Virus record (IMG/VR): IMGVR_UViG_3300025889_000194
Coordinates: 1-47,284 of that record
Reading direction: 5' to 3' (one strand)
Length of the DNA stretch: 47,284 nt
From: a virus
Shown here in pieces: positions 24,150 to 32,493 of the stretch. Position numbers and translations under genes: made by a program. Every line of letters begins with the position of its first letter. Within the stretch, counting starts at the first letter, position 1. A model generated the notes under the pieces. The model was given only the letters and a program-made list of their open reading frames with translations. It made no database searches and had not been told where the DNA came from.

Positions 24150-25072
24150 ATCAAAAACAAAAAAAGTTAATAGTCTACGGAACTGGAAGAAGTAAGACAA
24201 GTCAAATAATGCGTGAGTTTGGAATGGGAGTAAACTTTTCAGGTTCTAATTACATAGCAGAATATAGAGAAATACAAGATTTTTTAAGTAGAAGCATCCC
24301 CCCTAGCACAGACGCTATTGCTACGCTGGGTATATTACGAGGAACCGGCTTGGCTTTACAAACTGCGGCGCAACTGGGAATCGACAGATACTATGTTGAT
24401 CACAGTTATTTTGATCCTGGTTATGGCGGAAAGTGTTGGCTAAGAATTAGTAAAAACAGACATACTATGAATTACGTTCCTGATACAGAAATTTCCAAGG
24501 ATCGCTGGAAAGCATATTTTAGTGAAACTAACCCTGTTTATCCATGGCGCACAAGACAAAACAGAGGGAACTTTATTTTAGTGTTGCCTCCTAGTCACGC
24601 TGTTCAATGGTATTTTAATGCCAATGATTGGTGTGACAAAATAATAAACAGATTAAAGGAACTTTTACCGGAAGAACAGCATAAACTCATAAAAATAAGA
24701 ATAAAACCCAACGAGCCTATTGTAGACAAAGCAGGAAATCTTATTAGAATGGATACACATGCAAACGAAAATCAGATGCCACTTGAATATGATTTGGCTA
24801 ATAGTAATATTGTAATAGCGTATAATAGTAACGTAGCATTACAGGCAACACTACTGGGTATACCTGTTATAACAAACAAACATTGTAGTGTATACCCAGT
24901 AAGTTTTACACTGGAAGATTTAAAACTTGGGGTTGATAATGAAAAGTTTGACACTGAACCACAAAGAGCAAAACTATTTCACTGGCTTAGTCAGTGCCAA
25001 TTTAAAAGACAAGAAATAAGAAATGGCAAATTTTGGAATAACATATTAGAACATCAGGAGCCAGTTGACTAA
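24146..25072 (+). CDS. GT-B glycosyltransferase-like protein, tandem copy 2
   Basis: 308 aa from the ATG in the ATGA overlap; the longer frame from 24089 is not used. Parallels to copy 1 include WLRISKNRHTM versus WRVSKNSIHET, FILVLPPSHAVQWYF, LIKIRIKPNEP, SNIVIAYNSNVALQATLLG, IPVITNKHCSVYPVS and CQFKRQEIRNG. The opening (KLIVYGTGRSKTSQIMREF) suggests a short nucleotide-binding strand-loop. The products may act in succession on the same glycan. Confidence 0.65.
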   Translation: MNQKQKKLIVYGTGRSKTSQIMREFGMGVNFSGSNYIAEYREIQDFLSRSIPPSTDAIATLGILRGTGLALQTAAQLGIDRYYVDHSYFDPGYGGKCWLRISKNRHTMNYVPDTEISKDRWKAYFSETNPVYPWRTRQNRGNFILVLPPSHAVQWYFNANDWCDKIINRLKELLPEEQHKLIKIRIKPNEPIVDKAGNLIRMDTHANENQMPLEYDLANSNIVIAYNSNVALQATLLGIPVITNKHCSVYPVSFTLEDLKLGVDNEKFDTEPQRAKLFHWLSQCQFKRQEIRNGKFWNNILEHQEPVD

Positions 25073-25073
25073 T

Positions 25074-25913
25074 ATGGTACATAAACAAACAAGTGAAATA
25101 GTTAACTCTAATCCAGAGCTTGTAAAAGCTAAAAGCCAGGTATTATATTTGCCACAGCAAAATGAATATTTTATTCATATACCAAAGTGTGGCGGTACCA
25201 GTGTCAGGGATGTTCTAATTTTAAAAAATATTCAACAAAGTTTTCAGTTAGAAACAATAGACATTGGAAACCACAGCAAGGCAAAGGAGATAGGCAAACT
25301 AATAGATTTAAAAACAAACAACTTTTTAGTTAGTGTAAGAAATCCAATTGGCAGATTTTTAAGTGCTTATAATTTTATTATAGATATTGATAAGAGAAAA
25401 GTTAAGACAAATATTTCAAAAAAACAAAAGGAATTTTATAAAAATAGATATGATGCTGTTAAGCAACTAGGATTTAGTCAATTTACAGACTTCTTGCATA
25501 ATAAAAAACAGAGACAAAATTTTTACGAAACTTGGTATCATAATGATCCTTGCCCTAATCACTTTACCTGGGCTTTTGAAAGACAAGTAGACTGGCTTAC
25601 TGGTATACCAGAGGAAAATTTAAAATTTTTTCAGATAGAAAACCAGCAAATATTTAAATATCTAGATACAGTGCTGGGCGGAAGTAAAGTAAAGCATTAC
25701 AAAAGAGAGGTTGGTTTAAAACGAAAAGATGCTATTTACTCTTACTTTGAAGAGGATTTTAAGCGTTTTGGATATACTTTAAGTGATGATTTTAATAACC
25801 TACATCCCCTGTTTTTGGAAAGAGAACGTCAGAGACAAGAAGTTCTTGAAGAATACAGAGACGCACCTCAGTGGTTACAAAACTTTATGAAAAATATTAA
25901 AACAAAAAAATAA
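25074..25913 (+). CDS. Sulfotransferase family protein
   Basis: 279 aa. The 5'-phosphosulfate-binding loop is IHIPKCGGTS (residues 34-43) and the 3'-phosphate motif VSVRNPIGRFLSAYNF (86-101), as in the Sulfotransfer_2 group that transfers sulfate from PAPS to carbohydrates. I prefer ATG at 25074 to the TTG at 25065 because it avoids overlap. The TAATG at the end couples it to the next gene. Sulfation of a surface or virion glycan is likely but inferred. Confidence 0.85.
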   Translation: MVHKQTSEIVNSNPELVKAKSQVLYLPQQNEYFIHIPKCGGTSVRDVLILKNIQQSFQLETIDIGNHSKAKEIGKLIDLKTNNFLVSVRNPIGRFLSAYNFIIDIDKRKVKTNISKKQKEFYKNRYDAVKQLGFSQFTDFLHNKKQRQNFYETWYHNDPCPNHFTWAFERQVDWLTGIPEENLKFFQIENQQIFKYLDTVLGGSKVKHYKREVGLKRKDAIYSYFEEDFKRFGYTLSDDFNNLHPLFLERERQRQEVLEEYRDAPQWLQNFMKNIKTKK

Positions 25914-26914
25914 TGTTTACTGAAACTGTAAGGCAGATTTTCCCTAATAGTATTATTGTAGACGCGGCCCTGGAATATCCTATAACTGATAAGGGCTGGA
26001 ATATTACTTTGCCTGGCGAAGGTATTTGTAGATTTAACGAACCAGACTTTAGGCTTGTGTTTAATCTTCAAGATATGCTTACAACTAAAGCCTCTGATTA
26101 TCTGGACATTCCCGTAGAATTAATTAAAATACGCAATTTCTATAAAGACTGGGCAGATATGAATCGTATTATTGTTGTTGTGTGGCCGTTAAACGTGGTA
26201 GACGTTTGGCCTGATAATGAATTTCATATAATAGAGTTTAGCACACATCAATATGAAACCTGGAAAAGTTATAAAGCAGCAGAAGATGTTTTACGTGAAG
26301 CGTTCAGCTACGAGGCAAAAGATTATGAGTTTAATTTTTTATGTATGAACAGAATAAGCAAACCGCATAGAAAAATATTACACAGTAAACTTAGCAAATT
26401 AACAGTCGGAAATGTTAGTTTGCAATGCAACGGACATGAACTTAGGTATCCAGGCTTAGATTACAAAGTATATAATGATTGTTATGATAATTTAAGCAAT
26501 TTACTAAGTCTTAAACAGAATTTTAATACAAGTATGTTTAGCGTAGTTACTGAAAGTCAGTATCATGAACGCTTTGGCATAATTACAGAAAAAACCTTTA
26601 ATGCTATAGTAGCAGGCCACCCTTTTTTAGTTGCTGGCCATCAGGGATGTTTAGATGACATAAAAAGTCTTGGATTTAAAACCTGGAATAGTATTTTCGA
26701 TGAAGAGTATCAGTACGCAAAAAATAGTTTGAGACTAGATATGATGCTTAATTCAAACGCCGGCTACTTTACAAAAATTACCAGTGCTGATCTTAAAGAT
26801 CTAGTAAATGAAAATAGAGACACTATTGATTACAATAAAGATTATTTTTTCAATGATTTTGGCCCTGACAGACTAGACTACTTTAGAGCACAATTATTAA
26901 GTATCTGGGAGTAG
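25913..26914 (+). CDS. Fucosyltransferase/exostosin-like protein
   Basis: 333 aa. FLCMNRISKPHRKILHSKL and RFGIITEKTFNAIVAGHPFLVAG resemble the C-terminal donor-binding half of alpha-1,3-fucosyltransferase (GT10)-like proteins; KSLGFKTWNSIFDEEY follows. A paralog is at 44323-45372. The N-terminal half is not recognisable. The 3' end overlaps the convergent glycosyltransferase by 18 bases. Confidence 0.6.
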   Translation: MFTETVRQIFPNSIIVDAALEYPITDKGWNITLPGEGICRFNEPDFRLVFNLQDMLTTKASDYLDIPVELIKIRNFYKDWADMNRIIVVVWPLNVVDVWPDNEFHIIEFSTHQYETWKSYKAAEDVLREAFSYEAKDYEFNFLCMNRISKPHRKILHSKLSKLTVGNVSLQCNGHELRYPGLDYKVYNDCYDNLSNLLSLKQNFNTSMFSVVTESQYHERFGIITEKTFNAIVAGHPFLVAGHQGCLDDIKSLGFKTWNSIFDEEYQYAKNSLRLDMMLNSNAGYFTKITSADLKDLVNENRDTIDYNKDYFFNDFGPDRLDYFRAQLLSIWE

Positions 26915-27655
26915 ATGCTGTTTGCCAAAATCTGTGTAATATGGATCCGGATCTCCATGAAACACCACTATACTACACTGTGTGTCTAGTATCCAGGGTT
27001 GTTCAGGATAGCAGTACATGTTTTCAGGTGCTGGCCATTTGCCATATTGATCCAGTCCAGTTCCACTCTCAATTAACCCTCCCCTAAAGACGTCCCATTT
27101 AAAACTCTGTGCCCAGGTTTTAGGCCACCATATCCAATCTGATTTTTCTCTTAGATAATGTGTCACATAATCCTGATCTCCGCGAAAACGTTTTATGTGA
27201 CCAGGTATATCCTCAACAAAATCTGTGTACAGTTTAGTGTGATCAGGAGCATGAAATCTTATAATACTGGTATTACTTACTGAATAATCTGGAATCCAGC
27301 GACTGTTAAAGTCCTGACACACAGCAAACTTTTTGGGATGATAGTTTATAAACTTATCTAGATCACCAACAATAATCATATCTAAATCTAGATAAAGTAC
27401 ATTCTTAAAGCCGTGCTCTGGATTAAACATTTGTATTTTATACCACCAATACTTTCTTAATCCATTTGCCTCTGGCCAGTCTGGAACAACGTGTACTATA
27501 GCATTTATACTATCGTAAAACTTGATATTGCTATCTGTAATAACATGAAAATTGTAGGGCAAGTTGCAGTGGCGTTTTACAGCCTGGTACAACTGCCCTA
27601 CATATAGTTCTGGAGAGTATCTGTCTCCAACACAAACGCAGACTAGATCAATCAT
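26897..27655 (-). CDS. GT-A glycosyltransferase (DxD type)
   Basis: 252 aa. VLYLDLDMIIVGDL holds the DLD metal site (residues 90-92). WWYKIQMF precedes it and VVFHGDPDP near the end supplies the later metal-binding His/Asp typical of GT8-like folds. FRGDQDYVTHYL is the acceptor-side acid segment. It is the last gene of a leftward group with two cupin genes and a small ORF; start and stop overlap neighbours. Confidence 0.8.
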   Translation of the reverse strand: MIDLVCVCVGDRYSPELYVGQLYQAVKRHCNLPYNFHVITDSNIKFYDSINAIVHVVPDWPEANGLRKYWWYKIQMFNPEHGFKNVLYLDLDMIIVGDLDKFINYHPKKFAVCQDFNSRWIPDYSVSNTSIIRFHAPDHTKLYTDFVEDIPGHIKRFRGDQDYVTHYLREKSDWIWWPKTWAQSFKWDVFRGGLIESGTGLDQYGKWPAPENMYCYPEQPWILDTQCSIVVFHGDPDPYYTDFGKQHLLPDT

Positions 27656-28022
27656 TTTCCATTAGTGTTTGTTTGGGTTTGGCACTATGACCTACTGTTT
27701 CGCGTTCAATATCATTGTGGTTGAATTCTGCCCAATAAAGTTCAAACGCAACTGTATCTTCCAGTGCTTCAAACTGGTGGTATTCACCGGGCCTTATTTG
27801 GGTAAAATCACCAGGGCCTAGTACAGTTTCATCTACTAGATCATAATCATTTTTCCAGGCCCTAATGAGTAGTTTACCAGATTCAACAAAGAAACCATTC
27901 CACTTATACTTGTGCTTGTGTTTGCTACAAACGCCGCCCTTGTGTGTTTCAATTCTATGAAACTCTAGTACACCGTTAGCGTGTATTAAGTCTGTGACTC
28001 CCCATACTTTTCCACTACGCAT
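27648..28022 (-). CDS. Cupin-domain protein
   Basis: 124 aa from the ATG overlapping the previous stop (TGATG). Cupin motif 1 is CSKHKHKYKWNGFFVESG with three His and a Gly; the second is GPGDFTQIRPGEYHQFEAL. This matches small mannose-6-phosphate-isomerase-like cupins, which act on or bind nucleotide sugars. Between a glycosyltransferase and the cytidylyltransferase-cupin gene, a sugar-epimerising or isomerising role is reasonable. Confidence 0.75.
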   Translation of the reverse strand: MRSGKVWGVTDLIHANGVLEFHRIETHKGGVCSKHKHKYKWNGFFVESGKLLIRAWKNDYDLVDETVLGPGDFTQIRPGEYHQFEALEDTVAFELYWAEFNHNDIERETVGHSAKPKQTLMEND

Positions 28023-28198
28023 CACATATTATTTTTCTTGTCTTGGATTTCAGCACGGCGTGCTTTTGATAATTTGCCCAGTTCACCTAGAGCCTTGCGG
28101 GCTCTTGCTGCCGCAGCTTTTACGCCTTTTTCTTCAAAAGCAGCATGCTCCTTGAGGTATGCTTCAAATTGTTCTACGATACTATCATGGTTTGACAT
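28022..28198 (-). CDS. Small Ala/Lys-rich helical protein (58 aa)
   Basis: Too short to have been listed among long ORFs. It begins MSNHDSIVEQFEAYLKEHAA and continues as a basic Ala/Lys/Arg helix (VKAAAARARKALGELGKLSK), histone-H1-like in composition. GGAAGGAA lies just upstream, with a late-type box 30 bases before the ATG on the same strand. From memory a near relative is common in marine T4-like phages. A nucleic-acid-binding or head-internal role is inference. Confidence 0.75.
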   Translation of the reverse strand: MSNHDSIVEQFEAYLKEHAAFEEKGVKAAAARARKALGELGKLSKARRAEIQDKKNNM

Positions 28199-28227
28199 AT
28201 ATTATTCCTTCCTGTTTGTTGATATAA

Positions 28228-28235
28228 TATTTATT
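28228..28235 (-). promoter_or_regulatory. Late promoter box AATAAATA (leftward)
   Basis: On the minus strand the box reads AATAAATA and sits 29 bases before the start of the 58-aa gene, with GGAAGGAA in between. It overlaps the very end of the upstream cytidylyltransferase-cupin gene. Confidence 0.5.
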
Positions 28236-29013
28236 CTATATTTACTCTTGTAATATCTTCTTCTACGCAGTTTTCTCCAAACTGTATTTCGATAAGTTTA
28301 AGCGGGTCAGTAGTTTCATTGGCAAGCATATGCCATTCTTTATTTTTAATGTAAAGGGTTTGATGTTTTGTATATGTACCACGAAGTTCTATATCACTGC
28401 TAGCAGGGTTAATAGTGTATACACTAGCAGTGCCTTCTACTACAAACCAAAACTCTGATCTTTTTTCATGTTTTTGCATACTCAGTGTTTTGCCGGGTGT
28501 AACATCAAGTTCTTTAACTTTAACGTGTTTTTTAACTTCATGTAGTACTGTATAGTTTCCCCAGACTCTTTCAGTCTTAGGCTTGGACCATTCTTCTAAA
28601 ATCCAACTACTGCTATTTGCTTTGTTTTCACCACCAACACCAAATTCAAACTTTACGGGGCTTGCTCCACTGTACACTATGCTCTCTGGTATGTTGTCTT
28701 TACCTCTGTCTCCACCATTGGCAAAAATAACTGTATCTCTGGGATTCTTTTCAGCCAGTACTTTGAATATTGCCTGACATGCTGTGTCATCGTCATCATT
28801 AAAATCAATAACCTGATCCACAATTTCTAAACTTTCCAGGATAAAACGTCGTTCATCATAAGGCATGAACGGTCTACCCTTTTTTCTAGTTAACCAAGCA
28901 TCACTGTTTAAACCAACAACCAGTTTATCTCCCAGTTGTTTAGCGGCTTTAAGGTATAGGATGTGTCCACTGTGAATAGGATCATATCCGCCGGTAGCTA
29001 AAACTATTTTCAT
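28231..29013 (-). CDS. Cytidylyltransferase-cupin fusion protein
   Basis: 260 aa. Residues 1-140 are a nucleotidyltransferase of the glycerol-3-phosphate cytidylyltransferase/RfaE-C type: GGYDPIHSGHILYL with the HxGH nucleotide motif (H14-H17), RKKGRPFMPYDERRFIL, and ANGGDRGKDNIPES in the usual second-motif place. Residues about 165-260 form a cupin like the C-terminus of mannose-1-phosphate guanylyltransferases (KHEKRSEFWFVVEGTASV … LYIKNKEWHML). One chain could therefore activate and isomerise a sugar or polyol phosphate. It is first in the leftward operon. Confidence 0.8.
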   Translation of the reverse strand: MKIVLATGGYDPIHSGHILYLKAAKQLGDKLVVGLNSDAWLTRKKGRPFMPYDERRFILESLEIVDQVIDFNDDDDTACQAIFKVLAEKNPRDTVIFANGGDRGKDNIPESIVYSGASPVKFEFGVGGENKANSSSWILEEWSKPKTERVWGNYTVLHEVKKHVKVKELDVTPGKTLSMQKHEKRSEFWFVVEGTASVYTINPASSDIELRGTYTKHQTLYIKNKEWHMLANETTDPLKLIEIQFGENCVEEDITRVNIE

Positions 29014-29026
29014 ATAGAATGGTCCT

Positions 29027-29034
29027 TATAAATA
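29027..29034 (+). promoter_or_regulatory. Late promoter TATAAATA
   Basis: Exact T4 late consensus, 30 bases before the ATG at 29065. An AAGG ribosome site sits between them. It drives the rightward GT-A/GT61 pair. Confidence 0.7.
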
Positions 29035-29064
29035 TGTACGTATATTATAAGGTAAAAATTAACA

Positions 29065-29748
29065 ATGTTCAATATTTATATCGGCTGGGATAGCAGAGAA
29101 GATATTGCTTACCAGGTGTGTGAACACAGTATTATTAGAAGAACTAGACGTAATAAAGTACAGGTTATTCCTGTTAAACAAAATGAAATGCGAGAGTCAA
29201 AATTCTACTGGCGAGATCATGATAAACTTAGTAGTACAGAATTTACACTAACTAGATTCCTAGTACCCTACTTAAATAATTATACTGGCTGGGCAGTATT
29301 CTGTGATTGTGATACAGTGTGGAAAGTAGACCCTGCTGAGTTATTTGACCTGGTTGATCCAGACAAAGCAGTGCAGGTTGTTAAGCATGATTACACTCCT
29401 AGCGAAGGTACAAAAATGGATAACCAAGTACAGTTGCCTTATCCACGTAAAAACTGGAGTAGCATGATACTCTGGAATTGCGAACATCCCAGTAATAAGA
29501 AACTAGACTTAAAAACTGTAAACACGGCCAGTCCACGTTTTCTACATAGGTTTGAATGGTTAGAAGACAATGAAATAGGTGAACTTGATCATTGCTGGAA
29601 CTGGCTAGTTGGTTGGTATGACGTAGAAAATGATGGTGATCCAAAAATAATACACTATACTGAAGGCGGTCCATGGTTTGAAAAAACAAGACATTGTGAA
29701 TTAGACCTAGTATGGAAACAAGAATTAATTAATCTTTATACGTCATGA
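29065..29748 (+). CDS. GT-A glycosyltransferase (IYIGWDSRED type)
   Basis: 227 aa. It starts FNIYIGWDSREDIAYQVCEHS, with the DCD metal motif at residues 81-83 (GWAVFCDCDTVWK). The later NWLVGWYDVEND and KIIHYTEGGPWF complete the site. The family is widespread in proteobacteria and phages and is annotated as glycosyltransferase. It follows a consensus late promoter, so the product is probably made late, consistent with virion decoration. The ATGA overlap couples it to the next gene. Confidence 0.8.
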   Translation: MFNIYIGWDSREDIAYQVCEHSIIRRTRRNKVQVIPVKQNEMRESKFYWRDHDKLSSTEFTLTRFLVPYLNNYTGWAVFCDCDTVWKVDPAELFDLVDPDKAVQVVKHDYTPSEGTKMDNQVQLPYPRKNWSSMILWNCEHPSNKKLDLKTVNTASPRFLHRFEWLEDNEIGELDHCWNWLVGWYDVENDGDPKIIHYTEGGPWFEKTRHCELDLVWKQELINLYTS

Positions 29749-30800
29749 TAGAAACAATTAGACAACAGTTTAACGAACAGGGTATAGCGGAATTTAAAAA
29801 CCTACAAATACTGGACTTGGCAAAAACTAAAGATGAAGTATTTGTTCAAGGAGACATTTATTATCCTGTGCTAATAGGCAAGGGAGCAAAAACTGTTCAT
29901 AAAAATTTTAAATTAAATACAGATGCTCTGGTAGAAATAAAAAGTTATAACCCGGGTAAATATTTTTATTGGTATACTAGGCCAACCTTTAATTATTATC
30001 ACATGTTTTTGGACAGTTTTGGATGTCTGCATCGCTATTTTGAATTAAAAAAACAAATTCCTGAATTACAATTTATGCTCAACCAGAGTCCTAATCCCAA
30101 GACTGGTGTTATTCAGCATCCGCCATTTGTTTTTGAATTGTTGGATTTATTAAACATTACATATCAATTTACAGATGAGCATGCTCAATATGAACTGGTA
30201 TATTTTGGGGACACACTGTGTAACGATGTAAATGGTCGTAGGATTAAACCACATCCAGAGCAGTACTATTTGTTAAAAAATCTTATTTCTCTTGCTCACG
30301 AAAAAGTAAAAATGCCCAGGATAGAACGGATATATCTTAGTAGACGTGCTCACGCTAATCCACTTGCTAATCGTAAAGATATTATCGGCGAAGACAATAC
30401 AGTAAAACGCGGCTTAACCAATGAAGATCAGGTAGTGGAAATACTGGCCAATCTTGGATACACTGAAGTGTTTGGAGAAAACTACACACTGGCAGAGAAA
30501 ATAGTCTTGTTTAACCAGATGGAAAAGTACATAAGCACAGCAGGTGCCGGCGTTACAAACATTATCTTTACCATGCCCAATACAGTTAGTGTGGGTGGTA
30601 TCCACAGTGCTGGATTTCCCTTTCCTGGTCCGGATCATAGACGGCATATAGTAACTAACACAGACTTTATAAAAGCAACTATAAGTCTCTACCCAGGAAA
30701 GGTTAGATTTGTAGACGAAACTGCTGACACTGCGGACTATAACAGGCCCTGGTATATTAACAATTTGAATGCGTTTGAGGACTGGGCTAAAACTATATAA
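29745..30800 (+). CDS. GT61-family glycosyltransferase
   Basis: 351 aa. NYYHMFLDSFGCLHRYF, IERIYLSRRAHANPLANR, GYTEVFGENYTLAEKIVLF and YISTAGAGVTNIIFTMP are the ordered signature of the GT61 (DUF563) family, whose members add xylose, GlcNAc or related sugars. It is translated from the same late transcript as the gene before it. The acceptor is unknown. Confidence 0.85.
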   Translation: MIETIRQQFNEQGIAEFKNLQILDLAKTKDEVFVQGDIYYPVLIGKGAKTVHKNFKLNTDALVEIKSYNPGKYFYWYTRPTFNYYHMFLDSFGCLHRYFELKKQIPELQFMLNQSPNPKTGVIQHPPFVFELLDLLNITYQFTDEHAQYELVYFGDTLCNDVNGRRIKPHPEQYYLLKNLISLAHEKVKMPRIERIYLSRRAHANPLANRKDIIGEDNTVKRGLTNEDQVVEILANLGYTEVFGENYTLAEKIVLFNQMEKYISTAGAGVTNIIFTMPNTVSVGGIHSAGFPFPGPDHRRHIVTNTDFIKATISLYPGKVRFVDETADTADYNRPWYINNLNAFEDWAKTI

Positions 30801-30803
30801 ATA
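30796..30803 (+). promoter_or_regulatory. Late promoter TATAAATA, 8 bases before the ATG
   Basis: Exact consensus, overlapping the end of the GT61 gene and separated from the ATG at 30812 by only 8 bases with no Shine-Dalgarno sequence. Confidence 0.6.
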
Positions 30804-30811
30804 CAGTTACT

Positions 30812-31495
30812 ATGCTGTTAAATGAACTATTAGAACCAGTTGAAGAAGGCGTTAATGATCCACATATCTTCAAAGCAGTGTTCATGGCCGGCGGTCCAGG
30901 CAGCGGCAAAAGTTATGTTGCTAAAGATTTGCTAAGTGGCACAGGCTTAAAACCAGTTAACAGTGATGATGTCTATGAATTCCTTATGCATAAACAGGAT
31001 CTAGATATGGGTGATCCTGAGGTTATTGCTAGCCCACAGGGGCAGGCAGCCCGAGAACGGGCAAAACAACTTACACTTAGCCGAGAAGAAATGTATATTG
31101 ACGGCAGGTTAGGATTAATAATAGACGGCACTGGAAAAAACTTGGAAAAATATGCTGCTAACAATCTAAACTTAAAAAATCTTGGTTATGATACAGCAAT
31201 GATTTTTGTTAATACTAGTCTAGATGTAGCACAGGAACGCAACCTACAACGTCCTAGACGTCTTAAATCAGAGTTAGTAAGTAAAATGTGGAGCTCAGTT
31301 CAGGATAATCTAATGAAGTTCCAGCAGGTATTTGGCGCTGATAAGTTCTTTATTGTAGATAATAGTAGTGGCTTAGAAGATCCAGACCGCAAGGAAAACT
31401 TTAATCAAGTATATAAGAGACTACAGGACTTTTTAAATAAACCGCCGGCAAATGCCAAAGCAAAAGCATGGATTACTAGCCAGCTGGCCAGTTAA
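30812..31495 (+). CDS. Zeta-toxin/polynucleotide-kinase-like P-loop protein
   Basis: 227 aa. Walker A GGPGSGKS at residues 27-34; VNSDDVYEFLM gives the acidic residues expected after it; GLIIDGTGKNLEKY is the zeta-toxin-like second motif; RNLQRPRRLKSE may be the lid arginines. Relatives are common in marine T4-like phages. It could phosphorylate a nucleotide sugar, nucleic acid or protein. A late box directly upstream suggests late expression. Its 3' end overlaps the convergent small gene by 20 bases. Confidence 0.8.
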   Translation: MLLNELLEPVEEGVNDPHIFKAVFMAGGPGSGKSYVAKDLLSGTGLKPVNSDDVYEFLMHKQDLDMGDPEVIASPQGQAARERAKQLTLSREEMYIDGRLGLIIDGTGKNLEKYAANNLNLKNLGYDTAMIFVNTSLDVAQERNLQRPRRLKSELVSKMWSSVQDNLMKFQQVFGADKFFIVDNSSGLEDPDRKENFNQVYKRLQDFLNKPPANAKAKAWITSQLAS

Positions 31496-31619
31496 GCCAC
31501 AGCAAAAGTACCAACCCTACAAATCCTAGTATAATTACCCAGCCAATAAAGTTTAAGACACCAGGAAACCACTGGGCTAGTAGGATAATAATAATTATAA
31601 AAAGCAATAATTGTATCAT
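31476..31619 (-). CDS. Small membrane protein (47 aa)
   Basis: Almost entirely hydrophobic: MIQLLLFIIIIILLAQWFPG, then VIILGFVGLVLLLW, giving two short spans with a Pro-Gly turn. Its ATG overlaps the stop of the previous leftward ORF (ATGA). A holin-like or membrane-signalling role is possible. No family recognised. Confidence 0.55.
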   Translation of the reverse strand: MIQLLLFIIIIILLAQWFPGVLNFIGWVIILGFVGLVLLLWLNWPAG

Positions 31620-31762
31620 TGTGTTCTGCCAAAATACCTGTTTAGAGCACAAATTACTTCTGTCCAGTAATTTTTACCCCAGTCTGTGCCACAATTATTG
31701 TATGCTCTGTAAGCATTATCAATTAATCTAAGATACTGAGCTTCATTTAGTTTACTTACCAT
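31616..31762 (-). CDS. Small conserved phage protein (48 aa)
   Basis: MVSKLNEAQYLRLIDNAYRA, then CGTDWGKNYWTEVICALNRYFG: a short helix-helix protein with Trp and Cys. From memory such proteins recur in T4-like marine phages. It is embedded in a chain of overlapping leftward ORFs. Function unknown. Confidence 0.6.
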   Translation of the reverse strand: MVSKLNEAQYLRLIDNAYRAYNNCGTDWGKNYWTEVICALNRYFGRTQ

Positions 31763-31991
31763 TGTCTACGGTACCTTGTGTTGTATTGATCGCTTGTTTC
31801 AAAGCGTCAGCAATAATTTTTAGTACCTCGGCACTGTTATCCTTTTTCTTATTGGTAATAACGCAGGATACAGTAACTTGAGGTTGTAGTATAACCTGCT
31901 TGCGAGCCTCCATACAAGACTCCATGTTGTCAAAATAAGCATTACCCACTACAGTGCCAGCAACAGCGGTAACCATAAGAACAGTGTTCAT
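31752..31991 (-). CDS. Small protein with signal-like N-terminus (79 aa)
   Basis: MNTVLMVTAVAGTVVGNAYF is a hydrophobic, signal-peptide-like start. The remainder contains two Cys (ESCMEAR and VSCVITNKKK) that could form a disulfide, and a helical end. It may be exported to the periplasm. It lies in the early leftward group. Confidence 0.6.
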   Translation of the reverse strand: MNTVLMVTAVAGTVVGNAYFDNMESCMEARKQVILQPQVTVSCVITNKKKDNSAEVLKIIADALKQAINTTQGTVDNGK

Positions 31992-31992
31992 C

Positions 31993-32046
31993 TTACTTCA
32001 TCCTTTCGTCGTCAGTGGGATAATAGTTTCCGTCTTTGTCAAACAT
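31993..32046 (-). CDS. Possible 17-aa leader peptide
   Basis: A tiny ORF (MFDKDGNYYPTDDERMK) starts in a TAATG overlap with the gene before it and ends just before the next start, with AAGGAT at its end serving as ribosome site for that gene. It may be a true small peptide or only a translational bridge. Confidence 0.3.
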   Translation of the reverse strand: MFDKDGNYYPTDDERMK

Positions 32047-32267
32047 TACGCAACTTCCATTGATTCAACTGAGGTATGGAACCCTTCGATGTACTCAACT
32101 TCATCCGCAGCCGCTTTAGCCGCTTCATAAGTTTTATAAACCAAAGCTAAGGGATTATCCCATCCATTAACAAATTCAACCTTTCCAGGCGGTGAACAAC
32201 GGTTATATGTCGGATCAATCTCCGATACAAAGTCGTTTGTTCCACCTAATCTTATTTTATATTTCAT
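32046..32267 (-). CDS. Hypothetical protein (73 aa)
   Basis: A small soluble protein: MKYKIRLGGTNDFV, a Pro/Cys turn (NRCSPPGKVEF), then an alanine-rich helix (YKTYEAAKAAADEVEYIEGF). No family recognised. Member of the leftward early operon. Confidence 0.6.
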   Translation of the reverse strand: MKYKIRLGGTNDFVSEIDPTYNRCSPPGKVEFVNGWDNPLALVYKTYEAAKAAADEVEYIEGFHTSVESMEVA

Positions 32268-32268
32268 C

Positions 32269-32493
32269 TTAGATTATCTCCTCAATCAAAAAAGTTGCCT
32301 TCAACCCACTTGTATGAATTGCCAGCAGACTTGGGCAATCCTTTGCCGGCAATCCTTTGCCAAACCTACCATCTTCGAACCAAGCTCCAGCGGGAAGGGA
32401 AAACGACTTGTTAGCAATCCCCATCGCACTGAGTGCCTTATCGGAACTGACACGAATCGTTTTACCTTCAAACGTGAAATAGAACTGTTTCAT
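32269..32493 (-). CDS. Hypothetical protein (74 aa)
   Basis: MKQFYFTFEGKTIRVSSDKAL suggests a small beta-sheet protein; the remainder has FSLPAGAWFEDGRFGKG. Coupled to its upstream neighbour by TAATG. Function unknown. Confidence 0.6.
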   Translation of the reverse strand: MKQFYFTFEGKTIRVSSDKALSAMGIANKSFSLPAGAWFEDGRFGKGLPAKDCPSLLAIHTSGLKATFLIEEII

